Shown here: one piece after another, positions 25,183-37,800 of the stretch
How positions within the stretch are numbered: the stretch's first letter is position 1
How the letters are laid out: every line of letters begins with the position of its first letter
NCBI RefSeq assembly: GCF_037975245.1
Contig: NC_092579.1
Span: 14,058,678 to 14,122,677, forward strand
Direction: 5' to 3'
Source of the DNA: Apostichopus japonicus
Lineage: Eukaryota > Echinodermata > Holothuroidea > Aspidochirotida > Stichopodidae
DNA length: 64,000 bases
The notes under the pieces: generated by a model
What the model was told of the DNA's origin: nothing
The model's input: the letters and a program-made list of their open reading frames with translations, nothing else
The model's database searches: none
Position numbers and translations under genes: made by a program

Positions 25183-25215
<33 letters not shown>
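25183..25215. repeat. (TA)n microsatellite
   Basis: TA tract followed by an A-rich stretch (25216-25300). With the tract at 24933-25013 it brackets 169 bases of non-repetitive sequence. Confidence 0.85.
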
Positions 25216-25221
<6 letters not shown>

Positions 25222-25467
25222 AAAAAATAAAAAAATATTTTATATTATAATAAAATATAAAAAGATATAAAAGTAAAAAAAATAAAAAATATAATACCAC
25301 TACGATTTACTGCATTGTATTGTATCTTTAACATATCTAGCTCTCGCATGCTCCCAAACATAACACGTGTTAGTGTGTTATAACACCCTGGCATATAAAT
25401 GCATAATATGCTACACGTTAAGAACAAATATAAGCTCACACCTTTTCGGCTTGGGTGCATATACAAT

Positions 25468-26036
25468 TTGGAGGTTGTTCATCCTGGAACGCCATTTTCA
25501 TGCTCACTGATATGATGTGATATCTGCTGTATGCTTTACAAATTCGAGTAATTGAAAACAAAAGACTGAAATAAATAACTTTTATCTGTTTATTGTGCGA
25601 TGCCCCACATTATTTTCATTTCGAAAGATGCACAGTTTCAAGTTCATTACATACTGAAGGCATCGGTTCTCTATCTGCCTTCAGTTTAGGGTAGATCTTG
25701 GGATTTTCATACCTAGATATTGCTAGATATCCATACAGTTCAGTGTCCTTAGCATTTTTCGGGGCCTGATCTTGGAAATTGCAAAATCGGGAGTGGTCAC
25801 ACTCCATGTAGGTCAGTGGACGTCGACCTCTAGACGTCACTAATACACAACCCGATCACTTGTTATCGATGAAGTGGTGTGTTGCCGGATTTTGTCAAGG
25901 TCTTGGTACAACGGGCAAAAGTCATTCATCTGGAAGCGATCAGAAGGGCTGGGCGTAGGGTTCTGGGGTTGTGGGGCGCGCGTTTTTATGCAGATGGGAA
26001 CAATCTCAAGGAGTGAAGGGTGCGTCCGCCCCCCCC
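25468..26036. repeat. Duplicated segment, copy 1 (uninterrupted)
   Basis: Matches 28543-28677 and 29165-29585 over its whole length (for example CGCCATTTTCATGCTCACTG and CACTTGTTATCGATGAAGTG are shared). Here the segment is continuous; it ends in a G-rich stretch and a poly-C tract. No coding function is apparent. Confidence 0.75.
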
Positions 26037-28542
26037 CCCCTCCATTACATGATATTCACAAGAGAATTATTTTTAGATTCCTTGTACGAGTTACGGTACT
26101 AGATTTAAGGGTAACAATTAGCATTCAGGTCGGAGTGTATAGCATTTTATCTTTGGATGACAGTGTTGCATCGAAGGACAAAGGTCTAGTGCAGTTCGCA
26201 TATAGATCCTGGTCTAATACCGAAAATGTTCGAGACCAGCCACAGTTGGTTTCATAACACAATTGTACAATTGTTTACGGCGTCCATACACACACGCGTA
26301 ATAGACCATATATGGTATAATTATATGCATTAGTGAGAGAGGAAAAATGGAAACGTCAAAATGGAGTTGTCGGTGTAAGGGGTAGGCTGAGGCGTACGCC
26401 CCTTCCGAAATCCTCGATCCGTCACTGGCTACCCTGTGTATATAATAGGGATCGGTGCTGTAATTATGTCACTGTTCCTCTTTCTCTTCCCGGTGTCGTA
26501 GCGTTGTTTCTGTGTCATGACATATTCAGACCCGTCACATCATGACTTGAGGGGTTGTTGTTATTGTAAGAGTGTTACATACATTAAACTTAATACTCAG
26601 CAGTACAATAATCAATGTGATGATTGTGTGTTTAACATGGTGAATGTAACATTTACTACACAAACAGTAACATGAAATTGATATACTGTCATAGCATTCA
26701 GTGTCCCAAGAATGCTAATGGTCAGTTTAATAAAAATATGTTTCAGGTCACAAAGTTCACTATTTTTCCATTTTCTTTCAAGAAGATTATATCGGCTCAT
26801 TTCATTCTTCATTCTTTATTTGGTACTGGTTAATTGTTGACTCTTAATTGAAATTAAACTATTATCTGCAGCAGATTATGAAAATGCTGCTCATATATGG
26901 GTACAGGAAGAGTTGTATTTTTGTAATTGTCTTCAAAACCGACAGTTGATTATGATTTAACTTTAGCTATTAAATGATGTTTACTATAAACGTTGAAAAG
27001 GTGGGGTATTTATGTGAAAAGAGAAGGAAACTAATTTCTTAACTGGCTAATACCAAATAAACAAGATCCTTCAACTTACTTGAGGATGTTTAAGTATTGA
27101 TCCATTGTGCTTTATAGTATTATATCATAACCCTATCAAAGCGCTGATAGTAAGTTTTACTTGTTGGAAAAGTACTAGAATGCTCTTTATATACCAGCAA
27201 TTTTAAGTTGCAAAGCTCATATGACATAGAACGATAATCATGTTTCTTGTAATAAAATTTTTTGTTATTGAAACTAAAGTAACCATGAACAGATCATTTA
27301 CGTATCCATGCAAGAGATTTTAGTTACTGCTGCGCGTAGAGTTGAATCTTTGCCAAATTTTGCAATCAGACAGTTGATTATGTTAATTTTTGGGAGCTTT
27401 CAACTATTTTTACATGTTGAGGTAGTTGGGTGAAAATTCCTAAGTCGACCAATGCTTTTTTGTACATGCATCTTAGAAACTAAAAAGGAAATTATTTAAA
27501 TTTTCGTAAGCATGCACCTTTAAGAGATAGTACCTTGATACCTTGCCATCCATAACTGGACACAAAGGTTAAAATATCATGACTGTAGTTTACTATTCAT
27601 GCATGATTGTAGATGCTCGGGAAACCCTCTTAAGTGTTGAAATAAAAGGTTGAATTCATCAAAATATTCTGAATTATTTGTGTTGTCATTCCTCTTTGTT
27701 GTCTCTTAAATGTGCTTTTCTGTTGTGATCTACTTAAAAAACAAGGAATCAAGCTGCTTTTAATAATTAACGTATGAAACACTTATGAACGGGTGCTATG
27801 TTGAAATCGCTGGCAAAATTGTACATAAAAATTTTGTAGTTGCGTTACATGCTGATCATGTAAAACTTTACAAAACAGCAGTTATGTAAATTCAAGTAAA
27901 TTTTACTTAAATGTTTTAGTGTTCTTATTTGACATGAACATCAAGTAAAATTTTAACCTTCGTACAACATTTTCTGAATGTATGTACTTTCAAAAGCAAG
28001 ACAAGCATGATTCCTGCCACGTTGGCAGTACATCTAATGAAAAGAGTTTCCTTCAGGCATATTTACAGTTTTTGTTAATAAAAAACATTCAAAAGTAAAA
28101 TCTGAAATATAAAATTTTCGGACTAGCTTTTTAATATGATATGAGAACAATCAGTGACGATGCTGTGCATGATCGTATGCATTTCTGGTTTTGATACCCC
28201 CCCCCCCACCCAGCCCCACTTTTTAAGGTTTTAAGCTTATTTTTTTGTTCAAAATTGGATAAATTCACTTCAAATCATACCCTTAATGTTGCACAAAAAT
28301 TTCATCTATGGACAACCAATATAGAAAAATCTCCTTCAACCCCACACAGACCGGTTAAAATTGCACTAGTAGAGGGAAGTATGGAGAAGAATGTTGGTGA
28401 GGGAAGTTTAGAAAATTCAGACACAGTTAAGTTATTGGTGTACAAATATTAAAACCTCTTATAACAGCTACTATAAAACTTCGTTGAAGGAAATGAAAAC
28501 ATACCAGATATTTCCGGAACCGAACACTACGCACATCTACAG
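26037..28542. other. AT-rich stretch, no gene recognised
   Basis: Low-complexity-poor, AT-rich sequence with no exon-like frame. Around 26414-26438 a transposon-end-like CGATCCGTCACTGG occurs without a recognisable partner. Confidence 0.45.
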
Positions 28543-29585
28543 TTGGAGGCTGTTCATCCCGGGACGCCATTTTCATGCTCACTGATATGATGTGATATCT
28601 GTTTGCTTTAAAAATTCGAATAATTGAAATGAGACTGAAATAAATAACTATTATCTGTTTATTGTGCAATGCTCCACCAGTGGCGTAACGATGAGCCTGG
28701 GGGTGGCTCCTGGCCCAGAGGGCCCCCATTAGGAGGCCTAGCAAGGGCGTCCGCAGAAATGTAGTACAAGGGGGGTCAGTAGGTCATATAGGTGTAACAC
28801 ACTACTTGATACTATCTAAGCGGAGCGCCACCATCGGTTGGCGCGGAGCGTACGACGATTTTTTTTGCCAAAAAATACTCCTATCGTCGGAAAAGACACT
28901 TCCCGTTTACACAACGGTTATTTTGAGATCTCATGTCTTAGGATTTTGACTTTCAGTAATGCATTATGGGTCAGTATGCAATGAACATAACTAGAGAACT
29001 GTTGGCTGGGGGAAATCATTGAAATGTCAAATGCTTAGCTTTTTTTTAATTTCCAGGGGTGAACAAGTGCCCCCCCCCCCCTACTGTTTGGAGTATAATC
29101 GAGACTACTGCACAAATACAGTTATCAAACCTAAGCATCGGGCCCATAGGAGCCCATAGGAGTTGCGCCCCACATTCTTTTCATTTCGAAAGACGCACAG
29201 TTTCAAGTTCATTACACACCGAAGGCTTCGATTCTCTATCTGCTTTCAGTTTAGGGAAGATCTCTAGATTTTCATCTGTAGATATCGCTAGATACTGCTA
29301 GATGTTCATACAGTACAGTGCCCTTTGGATTTTTTCGGGGCCTGATCTTGGGAAATCATGTAGGTCAGTGCACGACCTCCAGACGTCATTAATACACAAC
29401 CCAATCACTTGTTATCGATGAAGTGGTGTGTTGCTGGATTTTGCCAAGAGGTCTTGGTACTACGGGCAAAGGTCATTAATTAAGTTTCGTAACTCATCGG
29501 GCAGTGATGAGAGGGGTTGGGCGTAGGGTTGTGGGCGCGCGTTTTCATGCACATGGGAACAATCTCAAGAAGTGGTGGGTTCGTC
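28543..29585. repeat. Duplicated segment, copy 2, split by a ~490-bp insertion
   Basis: 28543-28677 and 29165-29585 match the continuous copy at 25468-26036. Between them lies sequence absent from copy 1, starting CAGTGGCGTAACGATG, which looks like a hAT-like MITE left end. The right end does not show a clear inverted partner; the flanks (TGCTCCAC and a degraded GCCCCAC) are compatible with an 8-bp duplication but not decisive. Confidence 0.65.
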
Positions 29586-29745
29586 CTTTTCTCCTTTTTC
29601 TCTTTCTTCTTTTTCTTATCCGTCCTTCCTCTCCTTCCTCCTCTTTTCCCCCTCTTTTTTCCCTTTTTTCTTCTCTTTTTTCCCTCTCCTCTTTTTCTTA
29701 CCCGGGGGGCGCGCGCCCCCAACGCCCCCCTGGATACGCGCCTGC
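29586..29745. repeat. Pyrimidine-rich low-complexity tract and a MITE right end
   Basis: A T/C tract of about 115 bases is followed by GGGGGGCGCGCGCCCCC and CTGGATACGCGCCTG, which resembles a hAT-like right end. The long frames here reflect base composition. Confidence 0.5.
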
Positions 29746-30163
29746 TATAGGTCACTGTCATTAAATCCACATTAACATCTATACAAGTTCTTGTTTTTAT
29801 CCCTCTCTTATTCGGTTATTTATATGTACTACGAAAAAGAAACATGAACATCGGTCGCCCTTCTACAAAACGAATAGCTTAATAATATTGCATGCGCGTA
29901 AGCTGTTAATGATAGAGGAGTTTAATTAACCTTTTCAATTAGTTTTTTAATTAGTTTTTTTCTCATGTTTTTAAGTTCATAATGAGACCTTCATACATCT
30001 TGTCCATACTGATAAACTTTACAACGAAGTAGTCGTGTATATAACCTCTGTTTTGGCACTAGATACTTGACTTCTGATATAAATGGAACCATATAGCTGT
30101 AATATTTTGCAGTACTAAAATTTCCCCCTGGATATGTAACAGATATGTCGTATGCCTCTTAAC

Positions 30164-30265
30164 TCGGGACTGTGACTGTGTGATCATCGTCGGGTGTGCA
30201 TCACCATTCTCCTCCAAAAGGAACAGATACTACACAAGATCTTAGCCAAAAGGCCGAAAAGCGTA
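30164..30265 (-). mobile_element. U2-snRNA-headed retroposon, copy 1 (lacks the 3' half)
   Basis: On the minus strand it reads CGCTTTTCGGCCTTTTGGCT, then AAGATCTTGTGTAGTATCTG, nearly the 5' end of U2 snRNA including the branch-site-pairing GTAGTA. It continues with the same non-U2 body as copies 2 and 3 (GATGCACACCCGACGATGAT, CAGTCCCGA) and then diverges. No poly-A tail or target duplication was seen, so this copy is rearranged or deleted at its 3' side. Confidence 0.75.
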
Positions 30266-30857
30266 TAGATAGTTAGTGCCATGTAATAACATACATGTCG
30301 AACCGCTAATAAGCTTGCCGAAAACGTACGTATGCACTGGTTGAGCAAGCTTCGTTGTTATACTGAATATGCATTACAGTGTGTTCTCTCATTGGCTTGT
30401 TTAAATCAAGTGGCATGGCGTACCAGCATACATGAATGAAATATGATTTCAGCGGATAATTTTTTCGTTACTTTGGAATATCAATTTCTTGATAAATGAA
30501 ACGTTTTTTGGCAAAATTAACTTGATGAAACCTCATTTTTCATGGTTCGTCAGATAAGCAGGTTAAACGAAAGTTCCATTTTATGAAAATCAACAATGTT
30601 ATGTATTTCTTATTTCGAAACGCACGGAATCACTTTAAATCACAGATAAACGACAAGAGCAGACCATAACCAAAACTACAATATGAAATATTTCCCCCGA
30701 AAGGTGAATTAGGGCGGTATTGAAGAACTCAGCATGCATACAGAGCAAGATTTGTCACAGGGGTTCTATACTCGTATTCTGTATATGGTTGGCTGGTAAT
30801 ATGCATTTGTGAGTAGTCCAATGGGAACTTTATTTCAGAATACATAATAATAATAAT

Positions 30858-30893
<36 letters not shown>

Positions 30894-30934
30894 ATATATA
30901 TATATCAATATATATATATATATATATATATATC

Positions 30935-31015
<81 letters not shown>

Positions 31016-31803
31016 ATATATGTTCCTTATACGTCATCTGCCGTACAATCAGTTGTTTCGTTATAGGTATATATTCAATTTTGGTTTTAAGTTAAAGCCA
31101 ACTTACGTTACCCCTATCAACAAAATGGACTAACCTACAAAGCTTCAGGTACATGGTCTGTCTATTGTATCAACATTTTTTTGTTTAACAAATTTCTGTG
31201 TCTAAAACGCAGTATATTTTAACATTTAAAGACATGTTAACTACATGACATTATTCGCCTAGGCTCCATGAAGCGACTTACGACGGAACCAGCAATGTAC
31301 AAGACAAATCGTATCATCGTCATCACGGCATTGTATACCAGAAACACTCCGTACCTTCAACTGTTGCGTATTCGCGAATGCATCTGCTCCTCCTCTTAAG
31401 GACTGTGACGACACCTTCTAAACAGACAGTTTTTTTCGGGAATATGCCATAGAAAATGCCAAATGCAAAGCCCGCGCTGAAACATTGACGAACTAAACTC
31501 GTAATACCAACTCCAAAACGGTATACCATTGGTTACCATATTCAACACTGATCCGCTCCTACCACTGGCAAATATCATTCAGAAGAATGTTTTTACATAC
31601 TTCAAAGCACCCGTCTGAAATCAGTTTCTCAGTGCATAACCACCTGTCATGTCATTGACGAGACCTACGAGACCGATAGTACGAGACCATTTCATTTACG
31701 AGACCCTATCTACTGGACATCTGAGTTCGGGCAACTGTTCAGGATACCACCTCATTACAGGCAAACAACGCACTAGAAAATACATAGGCATCGCCCTTTA
31801 CAC
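30266..31803. other. No gene recognised; contains long TA tracts
   Basis: AT-rich sequence. A large compound TA/CA microsatellite occupies 30847-31020. Short minus-strand open frames at 31323-31578 have no recognisable family. Confidence 0.45.
30847..31020. repeat. Compound (AAT)n/(TA)n/(CACATA) microsatellite
   Basis: AAT repeats, then about 160 bases of TA with periodic TCTATA and AAATA interruptions and two ACACACATACATATA blocks. Confidence 0.92.
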
Positions 31804-32186
31804 CAGGGGTTCCCTGACTGGGGTGCATGAACCCCCATGGGGTGTGTGAGTCCATCCCAGGGGGTTCGTGAGACGTTTCTGAAAGTCTAAACTAGAGTAC
31901 TTTTTGTTGAACTAAAATCTGATGTATCATATAATTTAGTAATGTACAAATGTCGTACCTATCGACAAACTCTTTCGCGTTCCATACGCTTATGGTGCCA
32001 TAGAAGTACCGTACCGTGCATTTTCATTACATTATTACACTATGAACTTGATCTTTTACGAAGCACTGTTATCATTGCGTATTATAGTATAATAATGACT
32101 CAGATCGTGTTTCGAAAAAATGGGGGATTCGTGGACAAATCTGACATCCACAGGGGTTCGTGTGCGATAAAGTTAGGGAAACCCTG
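31804..32186. mobile_element. hAT-like MITE, 383 bp
   Basis: Inverted ends CAGGGGTTCCCTGAC and (complement of the right end) CAGGGTTTCCCTAAC. Flanks CTTTACAC (31796-31803) and CTCTACAC (32187-32194) agree at 7 of 8 positions, the 8-bp target duplication expected for hAT elements. No transposase frame, so non-autonomous. Confidence 0.82.
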
Positions 32187-34245
32187 CTCTACACACAATT
32201 GCAAGACGCGCTTACTTGTCGATTCTACCGGGGTCTTTCAAATAACAACAAAACTATAACACGCACGTTCAAAATCCGGCGGGATATGAACTGTCTCTCT
32301 AAAAATGTCATTTACTGAAACATTTGCAACGTAAACTACGTTGAAGAGTCGAAAAAAACACTTTAAGAATGAGAATGACTCAATATAGTTGGCCATCCAA
32401 ACCAAGCAAGATCAATCGACCTGTTGCAAATCACTTCAATGTCCGAAATCAATCGATTGAGATTTCTAGAAAAAAATCTAGAAAAGGAAAAGGATATTTC
32501 TGGGAACTAGTAAATCTCAAACCCACGGCACCAACTGCCCTCCCAGTTTAATCAAGGCAAATTCTTTGAAGTTACAACATAATCGGATTAAAATAATCCG
32601 ACATAGACAGAGCCTTAAAAACATGATCCAGTAGAGCTCAATACGACCCAGTCAGACTTCACAGCCAGGCCGACACTCTTCTCTATGAAAAAAGAAGAAG
32701 TTTAAATTACCTCTCATTGTCACTGTTTGGTTTTAGCAGAACTTTCCAGCAAAACTATAGTTCTTCTACAGTGCATGATCACCGAAACTGATTGTTAGCC
32801 AGTTGTAACCTAAAACCAAACATTGGCTGCTTTACTTCCAATCTCTCACTTAATTTAATTTTTGTAAATCTCACTCGAGATGAAGCCATTCTCTAAATGC
32901 AGCATATTTTGTTCATCAGTTTTTTCTTATCTGTATTCATATCGCTCTTAAATTTCTTCAGTCTTTGTGTGTAAAGTAACATTAAAATCTGTGATATCTC
33001 CAAATTAAATCAAATTTGCTTCAGCTGTCTGTGACGTTGTTGCAACTACAATGCCCTACTACGACTAGCAGTACTTCGTAGTCTGAATGCAGTCGTTTGG
33101 GGAAACTGAGAAGAAAACAACAGAAACATTAATTTATTGAAACGAAAGTAGAAATAAGACGGACTTTTCTGGCAAGTTTTGATCTTCTGTCTGGTCAATA
33201 CTGGATGCCTTGTTTCTTCTGTAGTATGTATTTTAGATCCTCCTGCAAGCAGGAACTCGCGAAGAAGCCTCATTGGCTTATCAAAGACGCAAGCTGACCG
33301 AAGTCAATTGTCAATTGTCAACAACTCTGTAACTGGACGACATACATTAATCTTGGAGTGACTCCAACCATGTCTGTTTTTACCTCCATGCTCCAACCTA
33401 CGTTTTTATTCCCTGAAGCTCTCTTCGCAAAACAGAATAGTTGCAGGTAGGAAATATGATACAATCATTCAGGCCGCTGAGCCAACATTGCCATAGGTGA
33501 AAATATTCTTAGCAACTCCGTCCAACTGCAGTTTTAACGAATGGTCTCGCGGTGGTATGTGAATATCATGAATATTAATTTTACACGGATCACAGCTTCT
33601 AATCACAGCAGTGTTGCTTCATAGACGATAACATAGAAACCTTGAAGATACGTTACTTGGTTGAAGTTGTGTCATTTACCATAGCCCACATCAACACAAA
33701 CAGGTTCTCAATTCTATTAATCTGTGACTGAAAACCCACCAGGACATTATATCTGGGTAAGTTCTCTTCAGAGTTATATTTCTGTAATACTTTGTCTAAA
33801 ATAAAATATGTAGGAAAGAACATGTTTTCCAGAAAACATAGGGTCCTTGATGGGGACTTAACATATAGGGTCCTTGATGGGGACTTCAGTGTCCCTCCTG
33901 ATCCTTTTTTTCTTTCTACTAAACTAAACTAGAAAACGATTTGATAACGCCAGTCGCGATTCAACGTATACAGCTTGAGTAGACACATTAATCAGAGCGT
34001 ATATTCACCATTTTTCAAGAAGGTGGGAGGGGGGGTGAGTGGGGGAGTTGTTGCCCGATTTCGAGACCGACTTGCTTTTAAGACCGATGTAGAGTTTCCA
34101 GAAGAAAACCAAAAAAAATCGACCATTTGTTTTCGAATTACAACTGCGCGTTGATACTGGCTGAGAATACAGCGGGTTAGACCGAGTCCACGGAAGCTGC
34201 AGTATTTCAACATATATCAGAGTGAGGATTTACTTTAACATTTTA
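32187..34245. other. No gene recognised
   Basis: Non-coding sequence with a 27-bp direct duplication at 33838-33886 (AGGGTCCTTGATGGGGACTT twice). Short open frames lack any recognised domain. Confidence 0.45.
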
Positions 34246-34810
34246 TGGAATGTATGTAACAAAAACTCAAAACGAGAATAAGTGTGGGCTTTCAATTGTT
34301 CTGGAAAGCCCCAAAGTTCCATCGTTTCGAAGTATTTCTTGTTCTCTCGGAGAGAGTTTAAAGCACAAAATATACGTGAGAGGGAGAGGCATTCAGTTTT
34401 TCTGGAATGTGCTTCAAAGCCCTGGTGGAGGGGTCGAGAGTGAAAATGCTTCCGAAGCGTTTTGTTATATTTCTTGTTCTCTCCTAGCGAGTTTAGAGCA
34501 CACAAATACATGTGTGTGTGAGAGAGAGAGAGAGAGAGGTGGAGAGAGGGGTGGATAGCAAGGGTGGGGAGGGGGGGGGGAAGTAAAATTCTATAGATAA
34601 TGTATTTCAAAGCTCTTGTTGCTGTCCAGGCGACAGAGCCACACGAAGTACTGTGGTAGCGTTTATATGGAAAGTATCTAACAGAAAAATCAAAACGAGT
34701 ATGAGACTGGGCCTATAATTGTGCTGGAAAGCACCAAACCTCCATCGTTTTGAACTATTTCATCTTCTCTCGGAGTGAGTTCAAAGCACAAATATAAGAT
34801 AGAGAGAGGA
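34246..34810 (+). repeat. Direct repeat units upstream of the LINE ORF
   Basis: A ~145-bp unit at 34246-34390 recurs at 34668-34810, sharing TATCTAAC/TATGTAAC, TCAAAACGAG, CTGGAAAGC, CCATCGTTT and CTCTCGGAG ... GTTTAAAGCACAAA; a partial third copy is at 34465-34502. The units sit 280 bases to 840 bases before the ORF and could be part of the LINE 5' region or an older repeat it landed in. Confidence 0.6.
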
Positions 34811-34899
34811 ATACAAATCCTCTGGGATGAGAGGAATACAAATCCTCTCTATATATATATCGTATAGCACCCTGTGAGGTTGCATATGTTTCGCAGCTC

Positions 34900-37800
34900 C
34901 TGTTTACATCGATTTTTTGGCAGAAGTTATTCATCATACAATTTTGTAGAATGGACTGTTGTTTTTCGAAATATCAGAGAGTCTGTACATAACATCATTT
35001 TTCAATTTGACGGACTAGAAAGTGCATATTTATGTGGTTTTCTTCAAGTTATACGTCTTCGATTCTGCCACGGTTGACTGCCTTCCAACATGCTTAAGTA
35101 TACCAGCGCACAACTGCTTAGTATCCGTGGATCTTTGACCAAGCCTTTGCTCCGGCTACCGATCCAAGTCTACAACACTCTCAAAAGAAATGGAATAAGT
35201 GCTGTTAAGCCAACCAGCCGGGGCACAAAGGGGATTAAAAGGAGAAGAATACCTGTGAGACTGACAAACACACTGGCCAGACAAGTGATTAAACAACGCT
35301 CAGCCAACTATGATAACCTTATCAGCCTGGTCAGGGGTCAAGGTCATCCAGGGCCGGACAAAAACAACAACAACAACACAGATCAGCTGATTGGTTCCTT
35401 CTCTACTAACTCTATGCCATTGAAACTCTGCCTGATTAACCCTTGCTCCGTGTGCAACAAAGCTACAGAACTTTGTGATTTCACCATGGACAATGCTTTG
35501 GATGCATGTGTTATTACTGAGACATGGCTTAAAGGTGATGAGCGAGATGAGGTCATTCTGGCAGAGCTAAAGCCACCAGGTTATCATGTGAAGCATGTCC
35601 CCAGGAAAGGTAGAGGAGGGGGCATTGCTGTCATGCACAGAGACTCTATCTTATTGGTACCCAATACATCTAATAGTTACCAATCATTTGAGTGCCTGGA
35701 ATGTGTGATGCAGACTACTCCTCCTGTGCGCCTAGTGACCATCTACAGGCCACCACCATCAAAGACAAATGGTAACAGCTTTAGAACTTTTATGGAGGAA
35801 ATAACTGCTTATTTTGAACTTCTCGTCATATCCACCGGTATTCTCCTTGTCCTCGGAGACTTTAATCTACACATTGACAAGCCAGCAGATAAGGAGGGAG
35901 CAGAGTTCATTTCCTTAGTGGAGTCACTTGGAATGACTCAACATGTGACTGGGGCTACGCATCGTGGTGGGCACACGCTGGATTTGGTACTGACCAGGAA
36001 CATGGATAACATTGTGCCACGTGTTGCTGTTGAGGATAAATGTCTCTCTGATCATTACCCCGTGTTCTGTGTGCTACCCCTACACTGCCCTATGCCTAAA
36101 ACACAGGTAATCACCTACAGAAGGACAAAGGCCATTCAGCCTGACAGCTTCATCTGTGATATTAGTGCCTCATCTCTTGCTTCAATTTCTAGTGACACTC
36201 CAGCAGACAATGCCATCAGTCTGTATAACTCTGTCCTATCTTCCATCGTGGACAGTCATGCCCCAAAGAAGACCAGACGCGTTCCGGCGCGTTCACAGCC
36301 AGACTGGTATACGGCTCTGATAAGAGAGGCCAAGCAGCAGCGGAGGCAGTGTGAGCGGCTGTGGCGAAAGACCAGGCTTACTGTGCACAGAGATATGTTC
36401 ATCGAAGCTAAGCGAAAAGTTAACATCATGATAGCAGAAGCAAAGTCAAGTCATTTCCACAACATCATCTCTGAAAATAGCGGTGACTCCAAGAAGCTCT
36501 TTTCTGTTGTTAGCAATCTCCTGGGTAGGAAGGCAACACCAACATTACCCCCCGACAAGGATTCTAAGGACCTTGTGCATGAGTTTAGCACATTTTTCAT
36601 TGACAAGATCACCAGAATTAGAGCCAGTATAGTCAGTGAAGGGAAGTCAAAATCCTTCTCGTTGACAGTGCAGAAACCGCCATCTTGTGCACTAGATATG
36701 TGGGAGCCAGCTACAGAGGATGAACTGAAGCGGAGCATAATGGCCTCCCCGTCTAAGAGCTGTGGCCTTGATCCGCTGCCTACAAATCTCCTTAAGCAGT
36801 GTGTGACACCTCTCTTGCCAGTTATCAGCACTATTGTGAACAACTCCCTCATAACTGGCGATGTACCATCCGCTTTCAAGCTCGCCCATGTGACGCCACT
36901 CATCAAGAAACCCTCGCTGGATCCTACCGTTCTCTCAAATTATAGGCCAGTGTCAAACCTTCCATTTGTTTCAAAGATTCTAGAAAAAGTTGTGTCATCC
37001 CGTCTTACATCCTATCTTGAACACAATGGTCTACAGGAGACTCATCAATCTGCATATAGGAAACACCACAGCACCGAGACTGCCCTCGTGCGCATTCAGA
37101 ATGATGTGATGGTAGCTCTTGGAGGTCAGAAAGCGTGCCTGATGGTTCTGTTAGACCTTTCGGCCGCTTTTGATACGGTTGACCACCTCCAGCTTCTTAC
37201 TACACTCAGTGACCTTGGTGTTAAAAGTACCGCCTTAAAGTGGATGACATCATACCTCAGTGATCGCCAACAGATTGTGTGCCTGGGAAAGGATTCTTCT
37301 GACCCTCAGACGTTAGAATGTGGCGTGCCCCAGGGTTCGGTCCTGGGGCCTGTGCTCTTCACGGTATACACGTCTTCACTGGGTCAGCTACTTCGCTCAC
37401 AGGACATGGACTATCACTTCTATGCAGACGACTCGAGTCTCTATCTTATGTTCCATCCCAATGACATTACTATCACTGTGCACCGTCTAGAGAAGTGCAT
37501 AACCTCAGTTCGGCAATGGATGTCACACAAATGCCTGAAAATGAATGACTCAAAGACTGAGGTGCTTCTAATATCATCAAAGCATCTGGCCAGAAAGATA
37601 GAGTGTCCAAGCCTCATTATTGGTGACCATCAGGTGGAGCCTAGTGATGTGGCAAAGAGCATCGGTGTCATAATGGACAAGCATGCCTCTATGGAAGACC
37701 ATATAACATCTGTGTGTCGGTCTGCTCAGTACCATCTCTACAACATCGGAAGAATACGAAAATACCTCACCAGAGAAGCCACAGAGCAGTTAATCCATGC

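Noticed and set aside
29480-29770. Arg/Lys-rich minus-strand open frame and Phe/Pro/Ser-rich plus-strand frames
   Set aside because: They come from a pyrimidine-rich low-complexity tract and a MITE end.
31323-31578. Minus-strand frames with hydrophobic, Cys-containing peptides
   Set aside because: Two overlapping frames of similar length, no recognisable family and no clear splice sites; likely chance.
36451-36906. Minus-strand open frame of 151 residues
   Set aside because: It is antisense to the LINE reverse-transcriptase ORF and has no domain of its own.
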